A stretch of 62,640 nt of DNA from Nocardioides sp. (GCF_014360585.1 NZ_JACIXG010000023.1:1-62640), one strand, 5' to 3'; positions 22,390 through 32,837 are shown, counted from the stretch's first letter. Notes: generated by a model not told the origin, from the letters alone. Translations and numbers: made by a program.

Positions 22390-23067
22390 ATGGGAACGAC
22401 CCCCGAGCCATTCCGCGGCCAGAATCCTGATCCGAATCTTCGGATCAGCGATGCCGACCGCCACAAGGTGGCCGACATCCTGCGCGAGGCCGCAGGCGAG
22501 GGCCGTCTGGAGATCGACGAGCTCGACGACCGCCTCGACGCGACGTTCAAGGCCAAGACGTACGCCGACCTGGTCCCGATCACCGTCGACCTGCCGGCCG
22601 CGGGGAGCCCGTCGTTGCTGGTCCCGCAGGGCTCGCCCGTCGCCGGGAAGAGCCCAGCGGTCTTCGCCGACACTCCGATCGAGAGCCAGCTCTACGTCGC
22701 GATCATGAGCGGCGTCGACCGGCGCGGGGTCTGGACGGTCCCGGCGACCGGAAACGTGATCGCGCTGATGGGTGGTGCCGAGCTCGACATGCGCCAGGCG
22801 CAGTTCTCCGCCCAGGAGACGGTGATCTACGCCAACGCGATCATGGGCGGCGTCAACATCACCGTCGGCCCCGACGTCCAGGTCGTGATGCAGGGCGTCG
22901 GGATCATGGGCGGCTACGTCGGTCCGAGCGGGATCGAGCCGTCCGGTGGGCCGGTGCTGCGGGTGAAGGGCCTGGCGCTGATGGGTGGCGTCACCGTCAT
23001 CCGTAAGCCGGTGAAGGAGACCAAGAGCAAGCGGCTGCGGATGCCGCCGCCGCACGGGCTGCACTAG
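22390..23067 (+). CDS. DUF1707 / LiaF-like C-terminal domain protein, copy 2
   Basis: The 225-residue paralogue of the preceding gene has DUF1707 at residues 17-63 (LRISDADRHKVADILREAA, DELDDRLDATFKAKTYADL). Its beta-rich C-terminal domain has NVIALMGGAELDMRQAQFS and MGGVNITVGPDVQVVMQGVG. The repeated GG-A-x-(I/L/M)-D-(L/M)-R-x-A motif matches copy 1. The two arose by tandem duplication, including the promoter. Function unknown. Confidence 0.75.
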   Translation: MGTTPEPFRGQNPDPNLRISDADRHKVADILREAAGEGRLEIDELDDRLDATFKAKTYADLVPITVDLPAAGSPSLLVPQGSPVAGKSPAVFADTPIESQLYVAIMSGVDRRGVWTVPATGNVIALMGGAELDMRQAQFSAQETVIYANAIMGGVNITVGPDVQVVMQGVGIMGGYVGPSGIEPSGGPVLRVKGLALMGGVTVIRKPVKETKSKRLRMPPPHGLH

Positions 23068-23096
23068 CCACACCTCCGTGCCGAGCCCGCCCTCCG

Positions 23097-23113
23097 GGTC
23101 CGCTTCGCGGACC
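23097..23113 (+). terminator. Short hairpin after second LiaF-like gene
   Basis: Arms GGTCCGC / GCGGACC with a 3-nt loop lie 30 nt after the stop at 23067. It is followed by GGTCTTG, a weak T-rich tail. Confidence 0.4.
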
Positions 23114-23197
23114 GGTCTTGCCGTGCCCGCAGAGAAGACGATAACCTCACCCCAACTCGTTATTGTCTAGTTACTTAATACACAAAGGAGCCTCAGG

Positions 23198-24922
23198 ATG
23201 AAGCCGACCTGGAGCGCATTGCTGGGCGTCGCACTCCTGGCGGTCGTGGCGCTGGTCGTCGGGCTCCTGGTCGCCGGTCCGAAGACCGTCGTCGCCGGCC
23301 CCGCGGCAGCCGGCCCGTCGACCGCGACGGTCGCGGAGCCTGCGGCCGAGCTGGCCGCCACGACCGACGAGCGCCCCGACATCGTCCTGATCCTGATGGA
23401 CGACTTCTCCTTGGAGCTGCTCAGGACGATGCCGGCGGCCGCCGAGATGGCCGCGGAGGGCGCGACGTACCAGAACGCCTTCGTCATCGACTCGCTGTGC
23501 TGCCCCTCCCGTGCGGCGCTGCTGACCGGACAGACGCCGCACCACACCAAGGTCCTCACCAACACCCAGAACGACCCGGAGCACCCGGTCGGCGGCTGGT
23601 CGGCGTTCCAGCGCTACGGCAACGTCGAGAAGCAGTTCAGCATCGGGCTGCAGGAGGCCGGCTACACGACCGGTTTCGTGGGCAAGTTCATCAACGCCTA
23701 CGAGGCCAGCGTCGATGCGGACGGCAACCGGGTCCCGCCGCCCAAGGTGCCCGGCTGGGACTCGTGGAACGCGCTCCTCGGCGGCGCCTACGGCGGCTGG
23801 GGCTACCAGAGCACCTTCCTCGACGACGACGGCGAGATGCGGCTGCGCCACCATCCGCAGCCGCCGACCTCGGCCACCCCGGCTGCCAAGGACGCTGCGT
23901 ACGCTGCCAACGTCACCCGCGACTACGCCCTCGACTTCATCGAGGACCATCGGGACGACGAGGAGCCGTACTTCCTCGAGATCGCCGCCTATGGTCCCCA
24001 CTCCCGGCTCGGCCACCACTACCCGGGCCTGGACACCTGGTTCCCGCCCGCGTTCGCCGACCAGGCACCCGCCGGCGACCCGGCTGGCGGCAACTGCGGC
24101 CGGTTCGACTGCGGCGAGCTGACGTTGGCGGACCTGGCCGGCTACGACGACGACCGCCAGGACAACGCCCCCACCTACCTTCACCGCGGCGGACGTACGT
24201 CGCCGGCCCCTGCCTGGCGCACCAACAAGGTCTCGCTCAGCGCCGAGACGGCGCTGAGCCAGTATCGCGACCGCGCCCGGATGGTCCAGTCGATCGACCG
24301 GATGGTCGCCCAGGTGCGCGAAGCCGCCGGCGACGACGCCTACATCGTGCTGACCTCCGACAACGGCTTCCATCTCGGCCAGCACCAGCTCAACGGTGGC
24401 AAGGGCGCCCCCTACGACTCCGACACCCGCGTCCCGCTGGTCGTCGTCGGCCCCGGCGTGGTGCCCGGCAAGCGCAGCCAGTTCGTCAACAACATCGACC
24501 TCGCGCCGACCTTCCTCGACATCGCGGGAGCCCCGATCCCGGCGTACGTCTCGGGGAGCTCGTTCACCGACACGCTGAGCCGGCCGGGGGTCCCCGGCGC
24601 GAGGTACGCCTTCTTCGAGCACACCTACGCCAAGGCCCATCCCGGCGAGGTCGACCTAGACAAGGGGTCGGGCGGGACCATCGACATCATCCCGTCCTAC
24701 ATCGCGGTGCGCGGCTCGCAGGGCCTGCTCGTCCGGTTCGACCTGGACAAGTCCTGGAGAGGCACCGACTACGCCTACGAGCTCTACCGCTACGACCGGC
24801 CGTGGGAGGACCGCAACGTCTTCGCCGAGGACCACGCGAAGCCGTACGCCCGGGACCTGATGCGCCGGCTCGAGGCCTACGAGGGCTGCGCACCGGCTGT
24901 CTGCCGGGCTCTGACCCGCTGA
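23198..24922 (+). CDS. Membrane-anchored or secreted type I sulfatase
   Basis: The 574-residue protein has an N-terminal hydrophobic anchor/signal (residues 6-27), then the alkaline-phosphatase-like sulfatase fold: PDIVLILMDDFS near residue 60 (metal Asp pair), and the sulfatase signature CCPSRAALLTG at 101-111. Cys101 is the residue oxidised to formylglycine. TSDNGFHLGQHQL near 388 supplies the second metal site. The substrate (sulfated glycan or other ester) is unknown. AAAGGAG lies 8 nt before the ATG, in an unusually AT-rich leader. A candidate activating enzyme is at 58445. Confidence 0.9.
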   Translation: MKPTWSALLGVALLAVVALVVGLLVAGPKTVVAGPAAAGPSTATVAEPAAELAATTDERPDIVLILMDDFSLELLRTMPAAAEMAAEGATYQNAFVIDSLCCPSRAALLTGQTPHHTKVLTNTQNDPEHPVGGWSAFQRYGNVEKQFSIGLQEAGYTTGFVGKFINAYEASVDADGNRVPPPKVPGWDSWNALLGGAYGGWGYQSTFLDDDGEMRLRHHPQPPTSATPAAKDAAYAANVTRDYALDFIEDHRDDEEPYFLEIAAYGPHSRLGHHYPGLDTWFPPAFADQAPAGDPAGGNCGRFDCGELTLADLAGYDDDRQDNAPTYLHRGGRTSPAPAWRTNKVSLSAETALSQYRDRARMVQSIDRMVAQVREAAGDDAYIVLTSDNGFHLGQHQLNGGKGAPYDSDTRVPLVVVGPGVVPGKRSQFVNNIDLAPTFLDIAGAPIPAYVSGSSFTDTLSRPGVPGARYAFFEHTYAKAHPGEVDLDKGSGGTIDIIPSYIAVRGSQGLLVRFDLDKSWRGTDYAYELYRYDRPWEDRNVFAEDHAKPYARDLMRRLEAYEGCAPAVCRALTR

Positions 24923-25026
24923 GCCCGGATCTGGGCTAAGGTGTCTCCGCCGGGGCCGATGTGGCCTCGGTCACTTCACAACGGATCGTCCGGCACGTAC
25001 CTGCCGGTGAAGGAGACAACGGAATC

Positions 25027-26103
<1,077 letters not shown>

Positions 26104-26108
26104 CCGAG

Positions 26109-27101
26109 TCAGTGCTGCTGGTTCATCCGAGCCAGCATCGCGTTGTAGGCATCGAGGGCCTCGTCGCTGTCGGGATCCACGGATCCCGGCTCGGCGGGGC
26201 CTTCGTCGGTCCCATGAACAGCAGAGCCACGGGCGCTCTCCTGGGCGAGCTGGCTGGTGCGTACGCCGTCGAGGAAACGTCCGGTCATCTTCGCCCGTCG
26301 CTCCGGTGAGGAGACCACGGCGATGACCAGGCCGATGGCGAGCAGCATCATGCCGCCGTCGCCGGCGGCCCACATCAGACCACCGGCGGTCTGGATGTCC
26401 GTGACCGCGTCGAGCGCCCACTCGGGCCGGGCCTCGGAGTAGATCGGATAGAGGTCGCGCTCGGTCTGCAGCATCACGATCCCGACGATCGTGTCGGGCA
26501 CCATGCCGACCACGAGAAGCGCGATCCGGCCCAGGTAGGGCAGGTCGGAGCGCACCTTCTCCTCACCGATCGTGCCGGTGAGGAAGAGGAACCCGGAGAC
26601 GACGTAGAGGATCTGCTCACCGACCATCAGCGTGGTGCTCCGCGCCATCGCGTCCATGAACCCGGACAGATGGGTGCCGATGATCACCACCGAGTAGAGC
26701 AGGGTGCCGGTGGCTGGGTGGACGAGAACGGTGACCGGGAGCGATCGGATAGCCCGCTCGGCGCGCGGTCCGGTCTCGGCGATGACCGTGAGCGGATGGC
26801 CCAGCACGAGCAGCGTGGGCACGACCATGATCAGGGTCAGGTGGAGCACCATGTGCATCCACGCCAGCGACATCGCATAGCCGTTGATCGCCGAGGCGAT
26901 GACGACGTACATCAGGGCGAGGCCGGACAGGAACGATGCCACCCGCCAGCTCTTGACCGTCGAGGCGGCGCCGGCGGCATTGCGAAGCGTGAGATAACCC
27001 GCCGCGAGGATCACCGCGGCGAGCAGCCAGCCGGGCTGGAGACTCCAGGTGGTGAAGAACTCGGACCAGCCGAGCGCGGGCAGGGAGCCGTGGTCGTGCA
27101 T
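26109..27101 (-). CDS. CtaG-like cytochrome c oxidase assembly protein
   Basis: The 330-residue polytopic protein has about seven hydrophobic segments. Family motifs include SAINGYAMSLAWMHMVLHLT near residue 70, with paired histidines that may bind copper, and LMVGEQILYVVSGFLFLTG near 160. After residue 275 the tail is acidic and disordered (DEGPAEPGSVDPDSDEALD). Bacterial caa3-type CtaG proteins help copper insertion into cytochrome oxidase. It begins 33 nt after the TetR gene stop. Confidence 0.8.
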   Translation of the reverse strand: MHDHGSLPALGWSEFFTTWSLQPGWLLAAVILAAGYLTLRNAAGAASTVKSWRVASFLSGLALMYVVIASAINGYAMSLAWMHMVLHLTLIMVVPTLLVLGHPLTVIAETGPRAERAIRSLPVTVLVHPATGTLLYSVVIIGTHLSGFMDAMARSTTLMVGEQILYVVSGFLFLTGTIGEEKVRSDLPYLGRIALLVVGMVPDTIVGIVMLQTERDLYPIYSEARPEWALDAVTDIQTAGGLMWAAGDGGMMLLAIGLVIAVVSSPERRAKMTGRFLDGVRTSQLAQESARGSAVHGTDEGPAEPGSVDPDSDEALDAYNAMLARMNQQH

Positions 27102-27134
27102 GGTCTCACGGTATCTCCGGGGCGCGACCGGAAG

Positions 27135-27800
27135 TTATTTCAGGCGGCTGCCGGGGTCGATCAGCGGCACCAGGAACAGCCGGGCCAGGGCGCGTAGCTG
27201 CGCGTCGTCGTCGACGTCGACGACCTCGCTCGGGGTGACCAGGAACGAGGTCGAGGTGCGGACCATCAGCTCGGCGACGAGATCGACCTCGACCTCGGCA
27301 GGTACGTTGCCGGCGCGCTGCTCGCGCCGCAGCTGGCCCGCAACGAAGCGCGCGATCGTGGCCACCGTGCGGCCGCCGTCGCCGACGATCGAGTGCACCA
27401 GGGAGTCGGTCTCGACGGTGAGCAGGCCGCCGATCAGCGGGTTGCCGCGGATCGCCCGCATCGCGCTGGCGAAGCCGATCTCGACGCGCTCGGCGGCGTC
27501 GGCGGCATCGGCGATGTCGAGGACGAACTGGTCGAAGTAGCGCCGGAACTCGCGGCGTACGACCTGCTCGACCAGCGCGTCCTTGTTGGTGAAGCGCCGG
27601 TAGACGGTGATTCGGGCGACCCCGGCCCGCTTGGCGACCTCCTCCATGGTGGTGCGCTTGATCCCGATCTGACGAAACTGCTCCGCGGCCGCGTCGAGGA
27701 GCCTGGCGGTCACCGCCTCGTCCTCGATGGGCTCGGCGACGTCGGCGAGGGCCCTGGCGAGCAGCGACTCTGGCTCGTCCTCCGGGAGGGTGGTGGGCAT
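27135..27800 (-). CDS. TetR/AcrR family regulator
   Basis: The 221-residue repressor has an N-terminal HTH: LLDAAAEQFRQIGIKRTTME, VAKRAGVARITVYRRFTNKD near residues 56-75. A helical ligand-binding domain of about 140 residues follows. It lies 5 nt after the alpha/beta-hydrolase stop on the same strand, so it probably autoregulates an operon with that enzyme. The inducer is unknown. Confidence 0.88.
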   Translation of the reverse strand: MPTTLPEDEPESLLARALADVAEPIEDEAVTARLLDAAAEQFRQIGIKRTTMEEVAKRAGVARITVYRRFTNKDALVEQVVRREFRRYFDQFVLDIADAADAAERVEIGFASAMRAIRGNPLIGGLLTVETDSLVHSIVGDGGRTVATIARFVAGQLRREQRAGNVPAEVEVDLVAELMVRTSTSFLVTPSEVVDVDDDAQLRALARLFLVPLIDPGSRLK

Positions 27801-27805
27801 CAGGG

Positions 27806-28765
27806 CTAGGCCGTGACGGGGCGGTCGCCGGCCCGGTTGGCGGCCCGGTCGGAGGGGTGGTCGGCGGTGCGGTAGGCGGTGCGACGGACGACCCTGATGA
27901 AGGCCGGCCACAGCGGGCGGGGCAGGTCGTGGCCCATGCCCTTGAACAAGGTGAGCTCGGCGCCGGGGACGGCGGCAGCGGTCGCCCGGCCACCGGAGAC
28001 GTGGACCATCTTGTCGTTCAGGCCGTGGATGACGCTGAACGGGACCCGGAGGCGCCCGAGATCCGCGGTGCGGTCGGGCTGGGTGAGGACGGTGAGCATC
28101 TGCCGCGCGACGCCTGCCGAGCTCACGCCGCGGTTCCAGGTCTCGATCGCCCGGCGGCGTACGTCGTCCTCGGGCTCGGGGAAGGCCGGCGAGCCGATCT
28201 GGACGCCGCCTTTGATCTGGCGCTCGATGTAGCCCTCCAGCCCGGGCTTCTTGATGACCAGCGCCGGCAGCAGGGTCGGGTGCTGGAAGCCGACCCTGCG
28301 GTGGCCGGTCGTGGACATCGTCGAACAGACCGAGCGGACCCGGTCGGGGTGACGAATGGCGAGCGTCTGGGCGATCATCCCACCCATCGACACGCCCCAC
28401 ACGTGCGCGGAGCCGATGTCGAGATGGCTCAGCAGCGCGGCCGCGTCGTCGGCGAGGTCGTCGAGCGTGTACGGCGCCTGGGTCGGCAGCCCCGCGAACG
28501 CCCGCGCCAGCCGCGCGAGCGTGATCCGCTCGTCGGACGGGTGCGGCGAGGAGTGGCCGACGTCGCGGTTGTCGTAGCGGACCACGTAGAACCCCGCCTC
28601 GGCCAGCTGCTCGCACAGCTGGACGTCCCACCAGGTCATCGGGCCGCCGAGCCCCATGATCAGCAGCAGCGGGTCAGCGCTGGGGCTGCCGAACGTGTCG
28701 TACGCCAGCTCGACTCCTCCGGGGAGGAAAGCTCTGGACTCGGTCGGCTCGGCGGGGATGGTCAT
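27806..28765 (-). CDS. Alpha/beta hydrolase
   Basis: The 319-residue cytoplasmic hydrolase has the oxyanion-side LLIMGLGGPMTWWD near residues 34-47, VVRYDNRDVGHSS near 61, and the nucleophile elbow GVSMGGMIAQTLAIRHPDRV near 123-142. The late GLNDKMVHVSGG supplies a likely acid/His region. It is similar to the 3-oxoadipate enol-lactonase / haloperoxidase-type group, without clear substrate. A TAAAGT -10 box lies 6 nt before the ATG. Confidence 0.85.
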   Translation of the reverse strand: MTIPAEPTESRAFLPGGVELAYDTFGSPSADPLLLIMGLGGPMTWWDVQLCEQLAEAGFYVVRYDNRDVGHSSPHPSDERITLARLARAFAGLPTQAPYTLDDLADDAAALLSHLDIGSAHVWGVSMGGMIAQTLAIRHPDRVRSVCSTMSTTGHRRVGFQHPTLLPALVIKKPGLEGYIERQIKGGVQIGSPAFPEPEDDVRRRAIETWNRGVSSAGVARQMLTVLTQPDRTADLGRLRVPFSVIHGLNDKMVHVSGGRATAAAVPGAELTLFKGMGHDLPRPLWPAFIRVVRRTAYRTADHPSDRAANRAGDRPVTA

Positions 28766-28771
28766 ACGCCG

Positions 28772-28777
28772 ACTTTA
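28772..28777 (-). promoter_or_regulatory. Leaderless -10 box for the hydrolase-TetR operon
   Basis: TAAAGT on the minus strand lies 6 nt before the ATG at 28765. Confidence 0.45.
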
Positions 28778-28795
28778 CCGGGGTCGGCCAGACTC

Positions 28796-28825
28796 CCGGT
28801 GGTCGAGCTTGTCGAGACCACCCGG
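28796..28825. repeat. R1-related short palindrome
   Basis: GGTGGTC ... GACCACC arms flank GAGCTTGTCGA. It shares the GGTCGAG / CTCGACC theme of the R1 repeats. It lies between the hydrolase start and the glpX stop. Confidence 0.5.
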
Positions 28826-28851
28826 CGCAGAGCAGGGTTCTGGGAAAGCTA

Positions 28852-28905
28852 GATCTCGACCCGCCCGTCGCTCGGGCTCGCAGGCTCGCCCGAGCGAGGC
28901 TCGGA
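28852..28905. repeat. Repeat R3 with hairpin at the glpX 3' end
   Basis: It starts GATCTCGACCCGC and ends GAGGCTCGGA, as does 49764-49855. Perfect arms CGCTCGGGC / GCCCGAGCG (28869-28877, 28888-28896) make a hairpin that can terminate glpX on the minus strand. Confidence 0.5.
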
Positions 28906-28908
28906 GGC

Positions 28909-29928
28909 TCAAAAGTCGATCGCGCTGTATGCCTTGAGCTTCGCGAGCTGGTGCTCGGAGGTGACCTTGCGGATGGTGCCGGAGCGGCTGCGCATCACCA
29001 GGGAGTCGGTGACGACGGCGCCGTGGGGGAGGTACTGCACGCCGCGCATCAGGTCGCCGTCGGTGATGCCGGTAGCGACGAAGAAGCAGTCGTCGCCGGT
29101 GACCAGGTCGTCGGTGTGGAGCACGAAGTCGGGGTCGAGGTTGTGGCCGGCGTCGAGAGCGCGCTGGCGCTCCTCGTCGTCCTTGGGCCACAGCCGGCCC
29201 TGGATGGTGCCGCCCATCGCCTTCATCGCGCAGGCGGCGACGATGCCCTCGGGGGTGCCGCCGATGCCCATCAGCAGGTCGGCGCCGCTGCCCGCACGGG
29301 CAGCGGAGATCGCGCCGGCGACGTCGCCGTCGACGATGAACTTGATCCGCGCACCGGTCTCGCGGATCTCCTCGACCATCTTGTCGTGGCGCGGCCGGTC
29401 GAGGACGATCACGGTGATGTCGGAGGTCTTGGTGTCCTTGGCCTTCGCCACCGCGGCGATGTTCTCCGCGACCGGCAGCCGGATGTCGACGACGTCGGCG
29501 GCCTCGGGGCCGGTGACCAGCTTCTCCATGTAGAAGACGGCGCTCGGGTCGTACATGCTGCCGCGCGGGGCGACCGCCATCACCGCGACCGCGTTGCTCA
29601 TGCCCTTGGCGGTCAGCGTGGTGCCGTCGATCGGGTCGACCGCGACATCGCACTCGGGGCCGGTGCCGTCGCCGACGCGCTCGCCGTTGTAGAGCATCGG
29701 GGCGTTGTCCTTCTCGCCCTCGCCGATGACGACGGTGCCGTCCATGGCGACCGTGGAGATCATCGTGCGCATCGCGTGGACCGCGACCCCGTCGGCGCCG
29801 TTCTTGTCGCCGCGACCGACCCAGCGGGACGCGGCCATCGCCGCCGCCTCGGTGACGCGCACCAGCTCCAGGGCCAGGTTGCGGTCAGGGGCGGTGGGGG
29901 CGACGCCGAGCGGCTGGGTGTCGTTCAT
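28909..29928 (-). CDS. glpX: Class II fructose-1,6-bisphosphatase
   Basis: The 339-residue metal-dependent phosphatase removes the 1-phosphate of fructose 1,6-bisphosphate in gluconeogenesis. Metal motifs [11 protein letters not shown] near residue 70 and [13 protein letters not shown] near 96 are present, as is the family block [11 protein letters not shown] near 206. The ATG at 29928 is chosen because a TAGATT -10 box lies 7 nt upstream and conservation starts soon after. The longer frame runs toward modC. Confidence 0.95.
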   Translation of the reverse strand: MNDTQPLGVAPTAPDRNLALELVRVTEAAAMAASRWVGRGDKNGADGVAVHAMRTMISTVAMDGTVVIGEGEKDNAPMLYNGERVGDGTGPECDVAVDPIDGTTLTAKGMSNAVAVMAVAPRGSMYDPSAVFYMEKLVTGPEAADVVDIRLPVAENIAAVAKAKDTKTSDITVIVLDRPRHDKMVEEIRETGARIKFIVDGDVAGAISAARAGSGADLLMGIGGTPEGIVAACAMKAMGGTIQGRLWPKDDEERQRALDAGHNLDPDFVLHTDDLVTGDDCFFVATGITDGDLMRGVQYLPHGAVVTDSLVMRSRSGTIRKVTSEHQLAKLKAYSAIDF

Positions 29929-29935
29929 GAGGGTC

Positions 29936-29941
29936 AATCTA
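29936..29941 (-). promoter_or_regulatory. Leaderless -10 box for glpX
   Basis: TAGATT on the minus strand lies 7 nt before the ATG at 29928. Confidence 0.5.
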
Positions 29942-29971
29942 TCGGCCGGGCGAGGTGGAGCGGCCCTGGTG

Positions 29972-30670
29972 TCACTTGATCGATCCAGAGACAAGCCTCA
30001 CAGCGAAGCCGGACTGCGGGTCGTCCAGAACCTGCTCGGTGGGGCCGTCCTCGACGATGTGGCCGTGCTCGATCACCACCACCCGGTCGGCGAGCGCGCG
30101 GGCGTCGGCGGCGTCGTGGGTGACGATGATGGCGGTCCGGTCCGCGAGGGCGGTGCGCAGCGTCTGCCGCAGTGCGGGACGTACGTCGACGTCCAGAGAG
30201 GCCATCGGCTCGTCGAGCAGGAGGAGCTCGGGGTCGGCCGCGAGGGCCCGGGCCACCGCCACCCGCTGGGCCTGCCCGCCGGAGATCTCCGTGGGTCTGC
30301 GCCCGGCGAGCGTCTCGGCGCCGACCTCGGTGAGGTGACGGAGGGCGAGCTCGTTGGCCTGGCGGCGGCGTACGCCTCGGGCTCGCGGAGCGAAGGCGAC
30401 GTTGGCCAGCACCGACATGTGCGGGAAGAGCAGCGGGTCCTGGGCCAGCAGCGCGACCCCGCGGGCGTGCGGGGGAGTGGCGTCGAGGACGCGGTCACCG
30501 AGGCGTACCTCGCCGTCGTCGGGGCGAAGGAGCCCGGCGATCACGCCGAGGAGGCTCGACTTGCCGGCGCCGTTGGGTCCGGTGATCGCGACCGTCTCTC
30601 CGGCGGCCACGTCGAGGGTGACGTCGATGCCGCGCCGGGCGATCACCGCCCGGAGGTGTAACGCGCTCAC
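29972..30670 (-). CDS. modC: Molybdate ABC transporter ATPase
   Basis: The 232-residue ATPase has Walker [10 protein letters not shown] near residues 33-41, signature [15 protein letters not shown], Walker [14 protein letters not shown] and H-loop IIVTHDA. It lacks the C-terminal MOP/TOBE domain of longer ModC proteins; a separate MOP domain is carried by the regulator at 32236. Its start overlaps modB by four bases. Assignment rests on the mod operon context. Confidence 0.85.
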   Translation of the reverse strand: MSALHLRAVIARRGIDVTLDVAAGETVAITGPNGAGKSSLLGVIAGLLRPDDGEVRLGDRVLDATPPHARGVALLAQDPLLFPHMSVLANVAFAPRARGVRRRQANELALRHLTEVGAETLAGRRPTEISGGQAQRVAVARALAADPELLLLDEPMASLDVDVRPALRQTLRTALADRTAIIVTHDAADARALADRVVVIEHGHIVEDGPTEQVLDDPQSGFAVRLVSGSIK

Positions 30671-31509
30671 AGGGCCCTCCCGTGGCGGGCGAAGCCGATC
30701 ACGGCGATGGCGACGACGACCAGCACGAGCGAGAGCGCGACCGCCGCGTCGGGATCGTCGACACGGAGCAGGTAGACCTGGAGCGGCATCGTGCTGGTGA
30801 CGCCGGGGAGGTTGCCGGCGAAGGTGATCGTGGCGCCGAACTCACCCAGGCAGCGGGCGAAGGCGAGGACCGACCCGGAGAGCAGGCCGGGCGCGACCAG
30901 CGGGAGGGTGACGCGCCGGAAGACGGTGGTCGGGCGGGCCCCGAGCGTGGCCGCGACCGCTTCGTACCGGGTGCCGCTGGTGCGCAGGGCCCCCTCGAGG
31001 CTGATCACCAGGAACGGCAGCGCGACGAAGGTCTGCGCGATCACGACGGCGAGGGTGGTGAACGGGATCTGGATGCCGACCAGGTCCAGGGACTGGCCCA
31101 GCAGCCCGCGGCGGCCGAAGGTGTAGAGCAGCGCCAGCCCGCTGACGACCGGCGGCAGCACGAGCGGCAGCAGCACCAGCGAGCGGATCAGGCCCTGCCC
31201 CCGGAAGCTGGTGCGGGCGAGCACTGTGGCGAGAGGTACGCCGAGGAGGATGCACAGCGCGGTGCCGGCGGTGGCGGTGCGCAGGCTCAGCCAGAGCGCC
31301 TCCAGCGCGGACGGCGAGGTGACGAGTGCGGGGAGGGTCGCCGGGTCGACACGGAGGACGATCGCGGCGAGCGGGAGGATGATGAACGCCGCGGCGAGAG
31401 CCGCCGGGAACCACAGCCAGCGTGGCATCCCGACGGACGGACCGGCCCCCCTCTGCCGGTCCGTCCGCCTTGGGGCCCCGAGAAGATCAGGGCTGGCTGA
31501 AGCCGGCAT
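30667..31509 (-). CDS. modB: Molybdate ABC transporter permease
   Basis: The 280-residue membrane protein has five to six helices. Its EAA loop is [20 protein letters not shown] near residue 199, followed by [18 protein letters not shown], the characteristic ModB/CysT ending. The frame start at 31509 overlaps modA by 23 nt; the ATG at 31428 ([11 protein letters not shown]) is an alternative that avoids the overlap. It lies between modA and modC in a minus-strand operon. Confidence 0.88.
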   Translation of the reverse strand: MPASASPDLLGAPRRTDRQRGAGPSVGMPRWLWFPAALAAAFIILPLAAIVLRVDPATLPALVTSPSALEALWLSLRTATAGTALCILLGVPLATVLARTSFRGQGLIRSLVLLPLVLPPVVSGLALLYTFGRRGLLGQSLDLVGIQIPFTTLAVVIAQTFVALPFLVISLEGALRTSGTRYEAVAATLGARPTTVFRRVTLPLVAPGLLSGSVLAFARCLGEFGATITFAGNLPGVTSTMPLQVYLLRVDDPDAAVALSLVLVVVAIAVIGFARHGRAL

Positions 31510-32239
31510 CGGCCAATACCTTCTGCCCGGTCTCGCTCAGCACGAGGTCGACGAACGCCTGGGCGAGCTCGGCGTCGTCGGCGCCGTCGAGGACGCTGAT
31601 CGGATAGCTGTTCACGACCCGGCCGGACTCCTCGAGCTCGACGCCCGTCACGGAGTCGCCGGCGGCGGTCACGTCGGTGACGTAGACCAGGCCGGCGTCG
31701 GCGTCACCGGAGGTGACCTTGGCGAGTACGTCGCTGACCGACTGCTCCTCGCTGACCGGCTCGATGTCGACGCCGGTCAGTTTCTCCATCTCGGCGGTGG
31801 CGTTGCCGCACGGGACCTCGACCGTGCAGACGACGACCTTGGTTCCCGGTTCGGCCAGATCCTGGAAGCCGGAGATCTTCGCCGGGTTGCCCGGGGGAGT
31901 GGCGATCTCCAGCGTGTTGGCGGCGAAGGCCCGCGGGTCGGTGGCGAGGTCGCCGAGCTTGCCCATGTTCTTGGTGTCGGCGGAGGCGAAGACGTCCGCC
32001 GGGGCGCCGTCCTCGATCTGGGCCACCAGGTCCGAGGAGCCGCCGAAGCTCGTGGTCACCTCCACGCCGGGGTGCTCCTTCTCGAACCTCTCCGCCAGCT
32101 CGGTGAACGTGTCGGTCAGCGAGGCCGCGGCGAAGACGGTCAGGTCCCGCTCGTCTGCCTGCCCGTTCGCGCTCCCGCAGCCGGTGAGGACGAGGACGGC
32201 CGCAGTGGCGACGGCCGCGATCCCAGGCCTGCTGGTCAT
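31487..32239 (-). CDS. modA: Molybdate-binding lipoprotein
   Basis: The 250-residue periplasmic-type binding protein has a lipobox LVLTGCGSA, with the lipidated Cys near residue 21. [20 protein letters not shown] and [20 protein letters not shown] follow, the ModA oxyanion-binding serines, and then [13 protein letters not shown]. It captures molybdate (or tungstate) outside the membrane. It overlaps the upstream regulator gene by four bases. Confidence 0.92.
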   Translation of the reverse strand: MTSRPGIAAVATAAVLVLTGCGSANGQADERDLTVFAAASLTDTFTELAERFEKEHPGVEVTTSFGGSSDLVAQIEDGAPADVFASADTKNMGKLGDLATDPRAFAANTLEIATPPGNPAKISGFQDLAEPGTKVVVCTVEVPCGNATAEMEKLTGVDIEPVSEEQSVSDVLAKVTSGDADAGLVYVTDVTAAGDSVTGVELEESGRVVNSYPISVLDGADDAELAQAFVDLVLSETGQKVLADAGFSQP

Positions 32240-32625
32240 GGGCGCTCCACGACGACGTTGGTCGACTTGATGGACGCGACCGCGCTGACGCCGGGCTCCA
32301 GGCCGAGCTCGGTCGCGGCCTCGGCGCTCATCAGCGAGACGATCCGGTAGGGCCCGCAGACCATCTCCACCTGGGCCATCACCGTGTCCATGGTGGTCCG
32401 GGTGACGATCCCGAGCATCCGGTTGCGGGCGCTGACCGCCTTCGCCCGGTCAGGGGTGGGGGCATCGGCCAGCTCCGAGGCGAGCCTGGCCAGGACGGTG
32501 CCTTCGATCACCGCGCGGCCGTTCTCCGTGGCCGCCTCGATCCGTCCCGTGTCGATCCAGCGGCGCACGGTGTCGTCGCTGACGCCGAGGAGGCCGGCGG
32601 CTTCGGCGATGCGGTAGGTGGGCAC
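32236..32625 (-). CDS. HTH-MOP domain molybdate regulator
   Basis: The 129-residue protein has an excisionase/MerR-type helix-turn-helix (YRIAEAAGLLGVSDDTVRRW, residues 4-23) and a C-terminal molybdopterin-binding-type MOP domain (SARNRMLGIVTRTTMDTVMA, then IVSLMSAEAATELGL and SIKSTNVVV). It should sense molybdate and control the mod operon it leads. GTG start at 32625, with a GATACT -10 box 6 nt upstream that overlaps a repeated CGCATCTGCGG box. Confidence 0.82.
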   Translation of the reverse strand: MPTYRIAEAAGLLGVSDDTVRRWIDTGRIEAATENGRAVIEGTVLARLASELADAPTPDRAKAVSARNRMLGIVTRTTMDTVMAQVEMVCGPYRIVSLMSAEAATELGLEPGVSAVASIKSTNVVVERP

Positions 32626-32636
32626 CGTACGAGTAT

Positions 32637-32678
32637 CGCATCTGCGGGGGAATTTCGGCCAGAGTCCCGCATCTGCGG
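32637..32678. promoter_or_regulatory. Candidate operator: two CGCATCTGCGG boxes
   Basis: Identical 11-nt boxes at 32637-32647 and 32668-32678 are 31 nt apart, about three helical turns. Each holds the dyad CGCA-TC-TGCG. The first touches the -10 box GATACT (32632-32637 on the minus strand) of the regulator/mod operon, so a bound protein would block it. Confidence 0.45.
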
Positions 32679-32755
32679 AGTCTTCTGATGCGTCGTCCAA
32701 GGCGGGCGAGACCGCGATTCGAGGGAACATCGGCCGAGTGGGACCATGGAGGGCG

Positions 32756-32837
32756 TGAGCGAGCGCCAGCGAGGGAACCAGACAATCAACACGCCGCCGC
32801 GTCCGTATGATGGCGCTTGCGCCACGGAGGTGGCGGC
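32756..32837 (+). promoter_or_regulatory. Promoter/leader repeat R5, copy 1 (before DUF4245 gene)
   Basis: It contains GAGCGCCAGCGAG, then CGCGTCCGTAT, -10 TATGAT (32807-32812), the palindrome TGGCGCTTGCGCCA (32812-32825) and GGAGG 7 nt before the GTG at 32838. The same ordered blocks precede the unrelated gene at 37247 on the other strand. Confidence 0.6.

Noticed and set aside
32817..32837. N-terminal RHGGGG extension of the DUF4245 protein (and RHGGDG of the DUF6542 protein)
   Set aside because: The shared residues are encoded by the repeated leader, which includes the ribosome-binding site, so they are not protein homology.
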